Source: Lycium barbarum | Taxonomy: Eukaryota > Streptophyta > Magnoliopsida > Solanales > Solanaceae | Assembly (NCBI RefSeq): GCF_019175385.1 | Contig: NC_083348.1 | Location: 4,417,001 to 4,481,000 of the forward strand | Direction: 5' to 3' | Length of the DNA: 64,000 bases | Shown: piece by piece, positions 22,660-35,866 of the stretch | Numbering within the stretch: the stretch's first letter is position 1 | Layout: each line of letters starts with the position of its first letter | The notes under the pieces: model-generated | Databases searched by the model: none | Told to the model about the DNA's origin: nothing | The model's input: only the letters and a program-made list of their open reading frames with translations | Made by a program: the position numbers and the translations under genes

Positions 22660-23660
22660 GCATGAAAGACTCATGAAAATATACTCCGGATTACTCTAGA
22701 TAACAAAAGATCCCTAGAAGTCATAGACATGAACATAAGGAATCAAGGATACGATGAATCCTGTAATATCTAAGAGTAGAGTCTTTGGAATTTGCTTGCT
22801 CACTTGTTCGTTCGGATAGTAAAGATCATGGCAAAAGAATAAAAGGAACAACCTTAACATACCTTGGAGTCTACCTAATGTCCGATGCGTATTTCCCGAG
22901 CTTGTAACATTACAACCAAGATAACACAAATTACAATTAGGCTATATACGTCCCTTACTACCCATTCTAAGTACGTATGAAACTTAACGAAATTCGGGCA
23001 GCATTTCCCCTATAATTCTTACTCCTATCCAAATCCCAAACGGTGCACAACACACAAAACATCATCATCAACAACAGTAAAAATATACAACAGCATAAAC
23101 AAGTAGAAATCTCTCCAAAATTCCAATCGAAACAGCCTTCAAGGCAATCACATCAACAAGCTAGTTTAGGTCCTCCTTATCATGTTTGCCTTTACTTTAA
23201 ACTAAGGAATTCCTTCACAAACAACTTATGTCAATACTTTCATATCACAACATAATCGAATCCATGCTAAAACATCTCCCAAAATAGCCCCTAATCTTAG
23301 TTTGACTCAAATAACTCACCGCTTCCATAACTATATTTCCTTTACTTTAAATCACTAAAACTCTTGGTAATCAACTTAATAGCAAAGATAAGAATAGTAT
23401 ACATACCTTAAAGGGGCTGGAATTCCAAGAACCAAACTTCAAATCCAAATCCTAAGCTCAACAACTTCAATAGAAACCCTAGGAACAACTTCCCTTTCAC
23501 TAGCTCGGGTTTTCGGGGTTCAGATCTTACTTGGATGATAAAAAAAGTTGGGAGAGGATTGATAAGTATTAGGGAGTGTTTAGGGTCTGTTGGTGTGGGT
23601 TGGAATGAAAAATATCACGAAATAAATGCATGTATACATCAGCTACACCGCCTGAAAATT

Positions 23661-23705
23661 GACGGGTCGTCGATGTGCATCGACGGATCGTCGACACTTC
23701 GACGG
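23661..23705. repeat. CpG palindrome array of X 3' LTR
   Basis: Three overlapping palindromes built on CGACGG and TCGTCGA, with TGCATCGACGG in the middle. The homologous copy is at 30127-30171. Confidence 0.85.
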
Positions 23706-24075
23706 CCCATAACTTCCAACGTCGATATGCGAATTCAGATGTGTCAGTTGCATTGGAAAGTAGACTCGATGAACTTATGAATGCATAGGTATGGGTTCCG
23801 TAACTCCTTGTATTCTAGGAGATATGCCTCCCCAAAGTTGACCTAAAATTTCTGTCCGGAATTCTGCCAAATTTTTCCAAAGTTTCAACAAACTTAATTT
23901 CTTCGATTCGCTTAACATCCAACCTTACCGATACTTACTAAACGTGATACCGAGCTCTCATGTTTGAAGGATGAGCATGAATAATTCTTTATGACCTTGA
24001 CGACAACCTCGCCTTTTAAGTCTTCATCAACTAGTTCACGACGAAACTTTACATATAAAAGTACGGGGTGTAACA

Positions 24076-27000
24076 TCCTTCTCCCCTTTGGAACATTCGT
24101 CCTCGAATGTTAAACTAGTCTCGCATTCTCAATACTTCCTCAAGCGTTCTTTTGTTGAATTCATGCCCTACATATACCTTCCTTTCGACAGGTCATGTTT
24201 AATCGTACCATCGTTCTCTTTACTTGGCATATCTTCATTGCTTCTCTTCTCATTTTTCCGTTCACACGTACTCTTATCATTTACTCAACTTATTTTTACT
24301 TACACCTTGCATTGAACTTGTTAATATCACATGCCTTTTTACCTTATTCTGGAGCTGCAAACGAGACACCAAACGGTCTTTATTTTCCCCTTTTCTTTCC
24401 TAGCTGGACCATTTAATACCTGGGAGCCCTGAGTCGAAGAGTGTACTTTTGAGTATTTAAAGCTCCGTTTTATCACTCTTTCTTTATCCTTATCACAAGC
24501 CTTGGAACTCTTTTCTTTTATATTTCCAAGTTACCAGTTTCTCACCTTCACCTTGCGCTATATCCTTGAAATTCTCCTCCTGGTTTGTCCTTCGTGCAAT
24601 ATGACCCATTGGTTTGAATGCTTTACTTGAGATATCACATCATCTAATTGTTTACTAAACCATCATTTGATGCCGGTAGCCCTCCTCAAATTGTTATACT
24701 CTTGCCAACTTAGAGTTATCACTGTTGTGCTCGATACGCTTCCACGTTCTTCTCACTTCTATCTCTGCGGTGATAGGATCATTTTACATCCTTTACTAGC
24801 CAGTTCCGCTTCCGCCTTGGTAGTTTACATATCTTGCCATTTATCTCAAATCATTTTCCCCTCGAACTCCTTACAAAATTAAGCTTAGTCACAAGTTACT
24901 TCTTATAAATCCTCTATGTTCTTTGCTTTTCGCAATGGTATTCTGGGAGTTGTCATATGCTTCATCCTAAATACCACTCTTATTAACCGACGTTCTACAA
25001 ATTCCTTTAATCTTATTCTGACAACAATATACTTAGGGAAATTCTAATCTCCTTATTGCAACTTGAAACTCAACTATAAGATCAACATGCTCGAATGATA
25101 ACTGATTATAGGCATATCTGATATCCCTAGATCTGGTGTACTTGTAACTCCAAGATACATAGCTCATATAGGGGAGAAATAAAGACATGTTGCGTCATAT
25201 TGGCGAATCTCAAAATAGCCTCACAGGTTTTGCTGACTAGGTTTCATTTCTTCATTCATTCTTTTCTTACATTTGAATTCTCCGTCGTCATTCTCCCAAT
25301 CATCTACCATGTTACTCACGAAAGTCTCTTATCGTATACTCCCAACTTCACTCTTTGTTGTCTCGCTTCTGTCTTAATATTCACCTGAAGATTCCACTTC
25401 TCGTTGTCATTTTCTTAACATGGGGTTCCCTTCGTTATTCATTTCTTATCAAGGTTCCAAATCTTATTCGTCTCACAACCTTAATTCCTTTCTAAACATA
25501 ATTTATCTATCCAAAATACCTCATGATCATTCTGCCCTTCTTATCGATTGTGGCTCATGAACATTCTATCTTAACTTTGGCTATTGCTCTCAAATTTATT
25601 CTTTTCCCCTTAATTGCTTCATCTTATCGTAATAGAACATCACAAACAACTTACCTATATCCTTCATCCCCAACGTTTATTCATAACAACCTCTTGAATC
25701 GTCAATATAATCCAATAACATAACGTTAATGCTTCGTCCTTTTTATGCCTTGTCTCGTCTTCTTTTTATTTAGGCAGCAAAACACATACTAGGTTAACCT
25801 TGGGCATTACCAAGAATGTCTTAAACTTCACCCTTGGCAACAACTTTAATTTCAATTAAATTGCGTTCTTTTTAGAATTTCCCTAGATTAATCCGCAATG
25901 CCATAACGGGTAATCCTTTGTTATTCTGAGGGGTCATTGGTGTGGTGTGATTGCCGAGTGCACTTAGGAGGGCAATAAATCCATTCTTAACTGATATTAT
26001 GAGAACTAAAGTATGCACTAATTATAACGCCTCGTTTTCAATTAGAAAATAATCATGTAACATATATCTTTGGCGGCTTGTCTTACTCTCAATCGTCTTA
26101 AAATGCTAATTTCTCTCCTAGTACAGAAGTACCTGCGGGGAGCGTATCTTCCTCTTACCATACTTATCGTAGCCATTATAGCGGGTAGGTCTTTAATTAT
26201 CTGCCTCCATCCTAAACCTCTCTTTTCATTTGTGTTAATGACGAATACTTCATAATGTCACTGCTCACTCTCCACTCATCCTTTAACTTTCCGTCCTTGT
26301 TATCTTGCTCTTAGTTATCGACTCATTGTCCTATTCTTTCCTTACTCATCACTTCCTCCATGTTAATTACCTTTTCTTCATACAATCATTCTCTTAACTT
26401 ATCCTCAATCCCATATATGATATAACATTTTCCTTATTCATTACCTTATGTCGTTATTATGAGCCCATAGGATTTGGTCTATCAAACATATAAACTTTAG
26501 TCATCAACAATGAATCTATCTCTGATCCGTTAACCTGTACTCGCACTATACATATATGCACATACAAATTCCGCGTTGTACCTTAATAAAACATAGAGGC
26601 CAATATATAATATCTCAAAAGCTTAACCACTGCCTCAACTTTGCTGGTGGCGTCAACATTGTTGACGGTGGCGTCAACACTATTGACGACCGTAAACTTG
26701 CAGGCGTCAAGTTGCAGCAGCCTCTGATTCTCAGAGCTGATTGATGGTGCAAGGTTGACGGACCGTCGACCATGTTGACGGCTCGTCAATCCGCCTGTCA
26801 AGTTACACAGTTCTCGACCTTCTTCCGACGTCGATTCGTTTAACCTCTAATCCTTTAATACTTAGTAGTAATGAGTTCACACCTTGGTACAAATGAAATA
26901 ACATACTCAACATCTCAAAAACTCGGAGATAAATCTTAGTACTCGAGACCAATGTGACTCATATGTATATAGATCAGGAAACTGTCTTCAAAACAACTTG

Positions 27001-27609
27001 TCTCTCTTGACCTTCCCTAAACATTTGGGTCCTCTTTTAATTTCTCCTCGTAGGAAACATGTTAATTCTTTCTCGTACTTCTATATCCACTTCCTCACTT
27101 ACGCATAGCGCCATCTTACTATTTCTCTCCCCTCACATAGGGTCATTGCTAATTCCTCCTTTAATCACCCATTACTAAACTCCTTTGATCTACAATGACA
27201 TCTTACCCTTGCAGTGCACATATACTCAAAAAGCTTAAATTTCGAGAAATTTTGGCAGAGTTTTCTCTGTAAATCTTGCTATCCCAATCCTACACACAGC
27301 CCACAAAATACATCCAATGCCTCACAGGCTACCCATAAAACCCATAAAAATACATATGATGCACAACTCAACCACATGGCTATTGGTATAAAAGGGGATA
27401 TAAAACAATAAAGCTCACTTCATATGCCATATCTGGGCATCCTTCTTGCAAAACATCAAATTTATTTCCTAAACCCTTCGTTAATCAATCCTCTTAAATG
27501 AAAGTTCATATACTCATAAGACGTTCTTTCTGCATACGCTCCTTTACTCCCTTCTGTAATTAATTAATCAAATTTTCATTTCATTATTACTATCAACATT
27601 AGCTATAGC
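24076..27609 (-). other. Interior of X without recognisable pol; CT-rich
   Basis: 3.5 kb where RT, RNase H and integrase would be expected. No ORF above about 75 codons has a recognisable motif. Plus-strand composition is pyrimidine-rich, so the element strand is AG-rich. At 24076-24111 are the purine tract and the AACATTCG-TCCT-CGAATGTT hairpin. At 26640-27300 the order of motifs (palindromes, a TCGATTCGTTTAACCTC word, a GGCAGAGTTTTCTCTGTA word) resembles a decayed X-type LTR, so an older insertion may lie here. Confidence 0.55.
26645..26795. repeat. Palindrome array inside X interior
   Basis: Alternating TTGACG and CGTCAA words (for example GGCGTCAACACTATTGACG, GACGGACCGTCGACC). It is the same kind of array as in the LTRs, but with its own word. 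Confidence 0.7.
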
Positions 27610-28588
27610 TAGATCACCAACTGGCAAAAACACCACAAACGGTTTAATCGATTCAGGCTCTATCCCAAACTTACCGATAACAAATGGAGTAACATGTAAC
27701 ACATAAACCCCAGATCAATCAGCACATATACATCACACAAGAATGCTGGTAATATACCTGTGACAGTATCAGGGAAAGACTCGGGATCCTGTCGCCCAGT
27801 TAGTGCATAAGGGTGAGGCTGAGGGCCATTCGAACCGGTCGCCTCTCCTCGATTCCTACCACGGCCTGCTGGTGCTTGTGAACCTTGCCTCGGAGGGCAT
27901 ACAGAAAATGAAAAACCAGCTGTTAATCCTGTGGGCTGAACCCTACCTCTACCACGCATCGATGGACAGTCACGCTGGATATGGCCTGGCCGACCGCAGG
28001 CGTAACAAACACGTAAACCCAATTGGCACGGTTCCCTATGCAACCTATGACACTGAGTAAACCGTGGTACAGGTGGTCTCATCTAACTGGAACCACTTTT
28101 AATCTGAGAACTGGGACTCTGGAACTCTGAGCTGGCCCAAAATAAGTGGATATATCAAACCTGGGTCCAGGAAACCGTGAAGGCGCACTAGCTGGTGAAT
28201 AAGCTAAGTGTCTAGAGAACTGCCGCCTCGGGCCACCTCCGAACTCACTGTCAAACCTTGAGAACCTGGACCTTTTGCTCTGAGCCCTACTACCATTGCC
28301 AGCACCCTGTCTCCGAGCCTGAGCGGCTACTAACTGGGTCAGCAAAAGGATGGCCTCTCTCATCTCCTAGCCTGAGGCATCTGGTGGAGGAACTGGGGGT
28401 ACTGGAGCTGGAGCTGAGGCTCCTCTTCGCTCCTCTGAAGCGGGTGGAGTATGCGAATCCTGGGATGGGGTCTCACTTTGGGACTCACCCCGAGCCCTTG
28501 TAATCCGCTGAGTACGGCTAGTAGTCTCACCAGCCACTCCCTTGCCCTTCTGGGCAGCTAGAGTTTCCTTTCGGGGCATTGTTGACAT
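27610..28588 (-). pseudogene. X gag and protease remnant
   Basis: Starts MPRKETLAAQKGKG near 28579. The N-terminal Ser/Pro-rich part ends at a stop (28367), the next piece (LLTQLVAAQARRQ) has lost most of the gag domain by deletion, and the third piece carries the knuckle CYACGRPGHIQRDC (about 27990), then YALTGRQDPESFPD and a protease start in which the usual DSG reads DLG (VLIDLGF). The layout matches gag of Z at 42951-44570, so X and Z are relatives. Non-functional. Confidence 0.88.
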
Positions 28589-28765
28589 CAGAACAAATCA
28601 TTAGAAAGGGAATTCTTATCTCACCGCTCTATCGCACGATCTAGAATAGAAAGAATGGCAACATCCTAAATGTCCTGTAGCCTCCTTCTTATAAGTGTGG
28701 TGCACAACACACCCATAAACAAGACTCTACTAGACACGGTCTGTAGACAACCCTAGGACGGAACT

Positions 28766-28777
28766 GCTCTGATACCA
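28766..28777 (-). promoter_or_regulatory. Primer-binding site of X
   Basis: Minus-strand TGGTATCAGAGC, four bases inside the 5' LTR. Confidence 0.92.
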
Positions 28778-28906
28778 CTTCTGTCACGACCTAAGCCGAT
28801 GAGTCATGACGAGTGCCTGACCCTTAATGACCAGACACCCCTACACTTACTTGACTATCACATAACAACAGGGTGGCCCATATCTGACTCATATCCAACT
28901 GTAGAT

Positions 28907-28911
28907 ATAGG

Positions 28912-28986
<75 letters not shown>
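28907..28986. repeat. (TA)n(CA)n(TA)n microsatellite
   Basis: Dinucleotide run within the 5' LTR of X. Chance Tyr/Ile-rich ORFs read through it. Confidence 0.95.
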
Positions 28987-28989
<3 letters not shown>

Positions 28990-29283
28990 AAATACCGAAC
29001 TAACAGTGCAAGCCGACTAGGCTGCTATATATGCTGTACACAAAAAGAATGAGGGCCGACAAGGCTACATCATGTCCCAACTACTTACCATTGTCTACAG
29101 ACCTCTAATGGAACAGAAAGCTGTAGAAAGGGCGGGACAGGGCCCCGCCATACCCATATACATGTATATACATCTAAAAATAGCATACCAAAATGGACCG
29201 CAGCTCCAGATCAAGTGGAGCGCACCAACTACAGCTGAGGGGAAGTCCTACTAAGCTGGATCGTCTCTCTGTCTATCGGTACA

Positions 29284-29340
29284 TGCGGGCATTAACGCAG
29301 CCCCCCGAACAATAGGGGAGTCAGTACGGATAATGTACCG
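29284..29340 (-). other. Three-hairpin LTR module, X version
   Basis: Plus view: TGCG/CGCA stem around GGCATTAA, a C-run/G-run stem with loop GAACAATA, then CAGTAC/GTACCG. The weakest of the copies, with a mismatch in stems two and three. Confidence 0.6.
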
Positions 29341-30126
29341 AGTATGTAAGGCATAAGAATAACATATATAAATAAGAATCATGAAAGGAATCTGAAACTC
29401 ATAACAAACTGACTGTCTGAATGCATCTGTATGACTGAAGATACCAATGCGGCATATGATATGTATGCACTCTGTAAAAATAATATAACTGATAGTGCTG
29501 TGGAACGTACGACCCGATTCATATATCATATAATCCCGCCCACTAGTGGTGTCATGTCCGGCAAAAATAGGCACGGTGTTATCATTATCCATAAGCCGCC
29601 CACCGAAGTGGTGTCATGTCCGGCCAAATAGGCACGGTGTTATCATTATCCATAAGCCGCCCACCGAAGTGGATCTCTAGATAACAAAAGATCCCTAGAA
29701 GTCATGAACATGAACATAAGGAATCAAGGATACGATGAATCCTGTAATATCTAAGAGTAGAGTCTTTGGAATTTTCTTGCTCACTTGTTCGTTCGGATAG
29801 TAAAGATCATGCCAAAAGAATAAAAGGAACAGCCTTAACATACCTTGGAGTCTACCTAATGTCCGATGCGTATTTCCCGAGCTTGTAACATTACAACCAA
29901 GATAACACAAATTACAATTAGGCTATATACGTCCCTTACTACCCATTCTAAGTACGTATGAAACTTAACGAAATTCGGGCAGCATTTCCCCTATAATTCT
30001 TACTCCTATCCAAATCCCAAACGGTGCTAGGGTATTAGGGAGTGTTTAGGGTATGTTGGTGTGGGTTGGAATGAAAAATATCACGAAATAAATGCATATA
30101 TACATCAGCTACACCGCCTGAAAATT

Positions 30127-30171
30127 GACGGGTCGTCGATGTGCATCGACGGATCGTCGACACTTCGACAG
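30127..30171. repeat. CpG palindrome array of X 5' LTR
   Basis: Same as 23661-23705, with the last palindrome changed from CGACGG to CGACAG, a CpG transition. Confidence 0.85.
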
Positions 30172-30540
30172 CCCATAACTTCCAGCGTCGATATGCGAAT
30201 TCAGATGTGTCAGTTGCGTTGGAAAGTAGACTCGCTGAACTTATGAATGCATAGGTATGGGTTCCGTAACTCCTTGTATTCTAGGAGATATGCCTCCCCA
30301 AAGTTGACCCAAAATTTCTGTCCGGAATTCTGCCAAATTTTTCCAAAGTTTCAACAAACTTAATTTTTCGATTCGCTTAACATCCAACCTTCCCGATACT
30401 TACTAAACGTTATACCGAGCTCTCATGTTTGAAGGATGAGCATGAATAATTCTTTATGACCTTGACGACAACCTCGCCTTTTAAGTCTTCGTCAACTAGC
30501 TCACGACGAAACTTTACATATAAAAGTACGGGGTGTAACA

Positions 30541-30789
30541 ACTTGTTTCGGATAGTCTCCTTGTTCAGCTGACGGTAAGCAATACACATATGCATAGACC
30601 CATCCTTCTTCTTAACAAACAATACAGGAGCACCCTAAGGAGAGGCACTCGGGCGAATAAACCCCTTACTCAAAAGATCTTGCAACTGTTCTTTCAATTC
30701 CCTGAGTTCTGCTGGAGCCATCCTATAAGGTGGAATGGAGATAGGACGAGTCCCTGGGTCTAAATCAATCCGAAAATCAATGTCACGGT
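30541..30789 (-). pseudogene. Y reverse transcriptase N-terminal fragment
   Basis: The minus strand encodes the fingers region of a gypsy [15 protein letters not shown] near 30740, then [20 protein letters not shown]. One in-frame stop lies near 30640. Cut on the left by X (30540) and on the right by the solo LTR (30795). The palm with the catalytic Asp pair is missing from the window. Confidence 0.88.
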
Positions 30790-31190
30790 CAGGTTGTCAC
30801 GACCCAACCCCGTGGGCCGTGACTGGTGCCCGACCTGGACACCCGTATACGTACCTGTTAAACATAATCAAACCGAACCTATGAACAATATGGACTTTAC
30901 AAAAGAATTCTGAAGGTTCATAGCGTCAACATATATGTATATTCAGATACACTGTCTCCTGAGGAGTCATAATTGATCATATCATGAAATAATACGCAAG
31001 CCGACAAGGCTGCCATCACATATCAATATCATATGCAAGCCGATAAGGCTGCCACTATAGACGAACATCATACCACAGCACCTCGTATAGACACCGCTGA
31101 ATAGAACCCATACACAACCCACACATATGTCTACAGACCTCTAAGAGTACGAATAGCGAAATATGACGGGACAGGGCCCCGTCGTACCCC

Positions 31191-31200
31191 TGGATAACAT

Positions 31201-31266
<66 letters not shown>
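31191..31266. repeat. (TA)n microsatellite
   Basis: Dinucleotide run inside the solo LTR. Confidence 0.95.
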
Positions 31267-31268
<2 letters not shown>

Positions 31269-31369
31269 TAAGATTCAAACCAAAAGTCTAGACTCCGGAA
31301 CAACGGAGCTCTCCAAGACATCGGAAAGGGAATCCTAAGCTGGCGGATCACCAAAGCGAGTGTCTGTAC

Positions 31370-31427
31370 CTGCGGGCATGAAACGCAGCCCCCCGAAGAA
31401 AGGGGGGTTAGTACGGAATATGTACTG
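31370..31427 (-). other. Three-hairpin LTR module, solo LTR version
   Basis: CTGCG/CGCAG stem around GGCATGAAA, six-pair CCCCCC GAAGAAA GGGGGG, then AGTAC/GTACT. The most stable copy by eye. Confidence 0.7.
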
Positions 31428-31617
31428 AGCATGTAAAGCATGAAATATAGTAAACAGGATCATACTGAAAACAAGAAGCGTAAAAGCCAGTACAATAACC
31501 AGAAAACCACAAGGCTTACCTTTGAACATAAATCATACGTGTCAACATCACACTCAGCCCGTTATAGGACTTAATGACATAACTAGATAATCATCCTGTA
31601 CATCTGCATACATAACG

Positions 31618-31830
31618 TGTCCCGGCCCTCTAGTGAGGGACTCGATAAATAAAATCATCATATACATGTACATATAACGTGTCCCGGCCCTCTAGTGAGG
31701 GACTCGGTGAGTAAAGTCATCATATGCCATCCTGGCCGCCATCCCCATCTCATCATATCATCATGTCATCATATCATCATATACATATACAAATAACGTG
31801 TCCCAGCCCTCTAGTGAGGGACTCGGTGAA
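31618..31830. repeat. Dispersed GTCCCGGCCCTCTAGTGAGG unit, three copies
   Basis: At about 31619, 31680 and 31799 the unit CGTGTCCCGGCCCTCTAGTG recurs, continuing with AGGGACTCG. CCCTCTAGTGAGGG is itself a near palindrome. Analogous ...GTGTC...CGG units occupy the same LTR position in X and Z. Confidence 0.8.
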
Positions 31831-34019
31831 TAATGCAGTGGATTTGTGCACGAAAACATGTCCTGGCCCGGGACTCAGTGAAATATATATTGAGGCATGC
31901 ACGAGCAGAGTAGTGAGAAACCATATGCAAGTTAAAACACATCCGAGACTCGATAGAATAATCAAAACGAGCTATCATTTGAAAATCAAGGCAATAGTCA
32001 TATCAAGTACCTTTCGAATATCACTATGGATTATATCAAAATAGAACTTTTGGAATCATATACACGTATCAAGACATAATGAAATAGCTTCTGGGATTCA
32101 AGAACATTTGCCATCCTAGTGGCTCTAAGAATAGGAGCTTCTTTGAAATCATACATATACGTCGTCTGTTTGTTTCATAAAGATCATGGCAAAAGAAAGA
32201 AAGGATAGCTTTACATACCTCACGTCGTTCGAGAGCTCAGTCCATCCAAGAACTTCCACAATTAATATGATAAACCTATAATCGTAAGAATATGCACGTG
32301 ACTTAAGAAGGCTTTCGTATATCATATATATTAATTGATGACTTAATTTTAAAACGAAACGGGCAGCATCTCCTCTATATCATTAGCATCTCCCAACTTG
32401 GTATATCAGCCCAACAACAAATAAATCCCAAAAACGCAACATGCATGTCCATAACAACTTCATAATACTCTATAACGAGCGACAAGCTCGAATTACAATC
32501 CATATACTCCATGACCCCTTTTCGTATGTTTTCTTCTTAACCTTAAAAATATTCTCAATATGATAAGGGCATCATTTACCACAAATCTTGGCTTTATGTC
32601 ATATATTTACAACAAGAAAAATAGCCCACAACTCCAACTATATCAATTGACAATTCTACTCGTAAGTTCGCGTTTATTTCATCAATTCCTATATCGATAC
32701 TTGTATACATTTCTTTATTTTTGTATATACATAGTATAACAACAAGCAGGATAATAATAGCTACATCAATTTTACGATATTCCAGCTCACTAAATAATTT
32801 ATAATAACCACCAAACAGTCCATATGATAACAATAACCATTTATCCGATTTCCCGCAATTAATTTCGTAGTTCTTGTCTCCCAATTTAACTATGACCTGG
32901 ACGAATTTAAATATATCTAGTAGAGGAGAATTCTTACCTCATATACCAAGAAATAATCTCCTTCCACCTTGCTTCACTTCGAAGAAAGCCCGGATTCAAC
33001 AACACGATAAGACGGAACAACGAGATCGAATCGGAGAGCAAAACCCGCTTTGTTGCTCTTGAGAATAAATACACATTGCTGCTACCACAATTGAAATTCA
33101 CGTTGATTCATAGATGTTGTTGTCCAGCAATTCGTCATTGTCTTGGATTTTTGAAGGACTCATCTAATCTAAAAGATTTTGGTCTGTGCATTATCTAAAT
33201 CACCAAGTATATCCTTGTACGTTTGGTTAGCTTTAGTGAAGTGTTATTGCCATGTCAAATTGCTTAGCTACAATCTGATCAATATAAGTCTTAGGTGTAT
33301 ACAAGACAGGTAAGGTAGAGTCCACTTCTTGGATTGTGGGGTCCACCCCTTTGTATTATCTTGAACACTTAAGTTGTAAAGATGCCACAACTAGCCAACA
33401 AAATGAATAGTCACTACTTGCCCTTCCTTATGGCTGCCACGTGAAAATAATCAATTCAAAATTTTCCACTAACTTAATGATTAATTTTTTTTTCCACTAC
33501 AGCCCCCTTTTAACCAATTATTATGTATATAAAGAGAATGACACAAAGTCATCATCAACTTGGTCTTTTACACGTGCACCATGGCTGGCCCAATTTTTTT
33601 AAATAGTTATCATGTATTTGACACCAAGGCACAACGTGTATGTGTATATAAATCTTGCAGCCCATTTTAAATAAAACACGTGGACTATGTCCACTAATAG
33701 CTATCCAATAATCTTAATTAATTTCTTGATCTCAATTCACCTTAATAACAATTATTTTTAATATACTTTATATACTCATTGCCATGATTATGTGACATAG
33801 CACTAGTCCATAGTTCCTTTTGACACATATAAAATTTTACTCTCAATCGTCGCAGTCACACTTGTTAAGTCCTAAATTATTTCGGGACCTCAAACTCTTT
33901 GTACACCGAGCTCTCGATTTTCATCCTTGAATATGATCGAATTTTTCGGGCTCAGGTAGTTTTACTCATATTGGACGATTAAATTTCCTAGTCTAAAAAA
34001 TACGGGATGTAACACATGT

Positions 34020-35866
34020 GGCATACCTGGAAATTTCGCAGGGAACACATCCGCAAACTCGCATACCACTGGAACCAAATCAATAGATGGAGTATCTGCG
34101 CTGGTATTAGGGATATATGCCAAATAAGCTAGACAACCCTTCTCCACTAGCTTCTTAGCATGAACGAAGGATATGACTTTCTTAGAGAGGGGACTAAGGT
34201 TACCCATCCACTCAAGTCTAAGTACCCCGGGCATAGCTAAGGTAATGGCTTTGGAGTGACAATCTAGAATTGCAAAATGCGGGGACAACCAACTTATGCC
34301 CAAAATTACATCGAAATCTACCATGTCTAGGATCATCAAATCCACCCAAGTATTATATCCCATAAATGTAATCGCGCAAGAAGGGTAGACTCTAACTACC
34401 ACCACCGAATCCCCAACCGGAGTAGATACATAAGTAGGGGCATCAAGAGTATCACACATCATATCCAAACCCACAACAAAATATGAAGACACATATGAAA
34501 AAGTAGAATCCGGATTAAATAAAACAGAAGCCATCCGGTGATAATCTGAGATAGAACCTGTGATGACAGCATCGGAGGCCTCAGCCTCGGTTCTACCTGG
34601 GAAAGCGTACAAATGACCTCGCCCTCCTCTAGCCTGTGAACTACAGCGATTACCCTGTCCAGTCTGAGCCCCGCCCCTGCCGAGCTGTTGTCCGCCTCTG
34701 CCTGCCTGAGGACCGCCTTGGTTAGGCTGAGCGCCACCCTTACTCGCGGTGTGGCTGCCCCGCCCTGCCGGTGCACGGTCCTTACCTCCTTTATCTGGTG
34801 CAAATGGAGCTTGGGAAACTGGTACTTAGTCTCCTGTCCACGTCTGGGGCAATACCTCTTAATATGCCCTACCTCACCGCACTCATAACATGCACGGTCC
34901 AGCGTAGGTCGCTGAACAGAGGTTGATGAAGAAATGTAACCCCCAACGGACACCTGCATAGCGGACTGGAACGGATGTCCTAAATACACATGTGAACTCT
35001 GACCTCTCGAGAAGGAGTTACAGAAATTCCCACCCCTTCGGGGCTTCTTCTCTATCTGCTTTGCATGGCTCTCCTGTTTAATCCCCTCAACAACACGGAC
35101 GTGCTCCACTACCTCTTGGAATGAAGCCCCAGTTGCTACAAGCTGAAGAGCTAATAGTTGAAGTACAGTGTTCACCCTTTCACGAAACGCCTGATCCTCT
35201 CTTCCTCAGTAGGCAGCAACTGAAGAGCATATCGGGACAAGAAATGGAAACAGGACTCGTACACAGCAACAGACGAGTTTCCCCGATCAATATTAGCAAA
35301 CTCATCCTTCCTTCGGTCCCTCAGAGTATGCGGGACATACTTATCTAAGAACACTGAATAGAACTGAACCCAAGTTAACGGAGGTGACCCAGCTAGCTTG
35401 CACTCCACGTATGCCCTCCACCATAACTTGGCATCATCCAAGAACTGGAAGATCACAAACTCCACACCGTACTTGTCCACAGTCCCCATCTTATTGAGCC
35501 TCTCGTGACAATCTATGATGAACTCATACGTATCCTCTGACTCAGTACCATAGAAAATCGGAGGCTTCATTTAGTGAACCTCCAAAACAAATCATGATCC
35601 TCACCAGTCATTACCGGCCCTGTAACTGGCCTCGGAAAAGCCTCAAAACTCCGAACTTCATCCAAGCGAGGTGCCACTACTGCAGCATGCTGAACCCCCA
35701 GAGCCTGAACTCTATCCGGATCTGGGGCTGGTATCCCTCCGCCCATACCTGATGGAACGGCCGGTATAGCCCCGGTCTGTGCTAACCCATTCAATCAATT
35801 CTGCACCTGCGCCATCGCATCTGGTATAGACATCATAAAATAAGATCTTTGGGCGGCCTGGAATGG
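34020..35866 (-). pseudogene. Y gag and protease
   Basis: N-terminal gag from about 35866 (MSIPDAMAQVQ); a stop, then MNGLAQTGAIPAV (35794); another stop at 35567. The gag domain piece 35570-35172 (FYGTESEDTYEFI, DDAKLWWRAYVE, FLDKYVPHTLRDRRKDEF), then 35175 on (VEHVRVVEGIK) with knuckle CYECGEVGHIKRYC near 34890. The protease at 34612-34018 has DPDSTFSYVS where DSGST is usual, so the Gly is lost, then FDVILGISWLSPHFAILDC and, at the end, EFADVFPAKFPGMP. Interrupted by several stops and frameshifts, non-functional. Confidence 0.9.

Larger units (their letters stand above)
28782..30540 (-). repeat. 5' LTR of X
   Basis: TGTCACGACC at 28782 to GGGGTGTAACA at 30540. It has two internal deletions relative to the 3' LTR (at 29671 and about 30026). 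Contains a (CA)n(TA)n run, the three-hairpin module at 29284 and the motif GGGCAGCATTTCCCCTATA at 29978. Confidence 0.88.
30795..34014 (-). mobile_element. Solo LTR (3.2 kb), Tekay-like type, in Y pol
   Basis: Minus strand TGTTACATCCCG (34014) to GGTCGTGACA (30795). Target copies CAGGT (30790-30794) and CATGT (34015-34019) differ by one base. The flanks are consecutive pol codons: the PGMP end of the protease linker on one side and DRDID on the other. One LTR without interior implies LTR-LTR recombination. It carries a (TA)n run, three or four copies of a GTCCCGGCCCTCTAGTGAGG unit at 31618-31830, the hairpin module, and no genes. Confidence 0.88.

Noticed and set aside
24076..27609. Cellular gene in the X interior
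   Set aside because: Only short ORFs of low complexity, biased composition, no splice-consistent exon chain.
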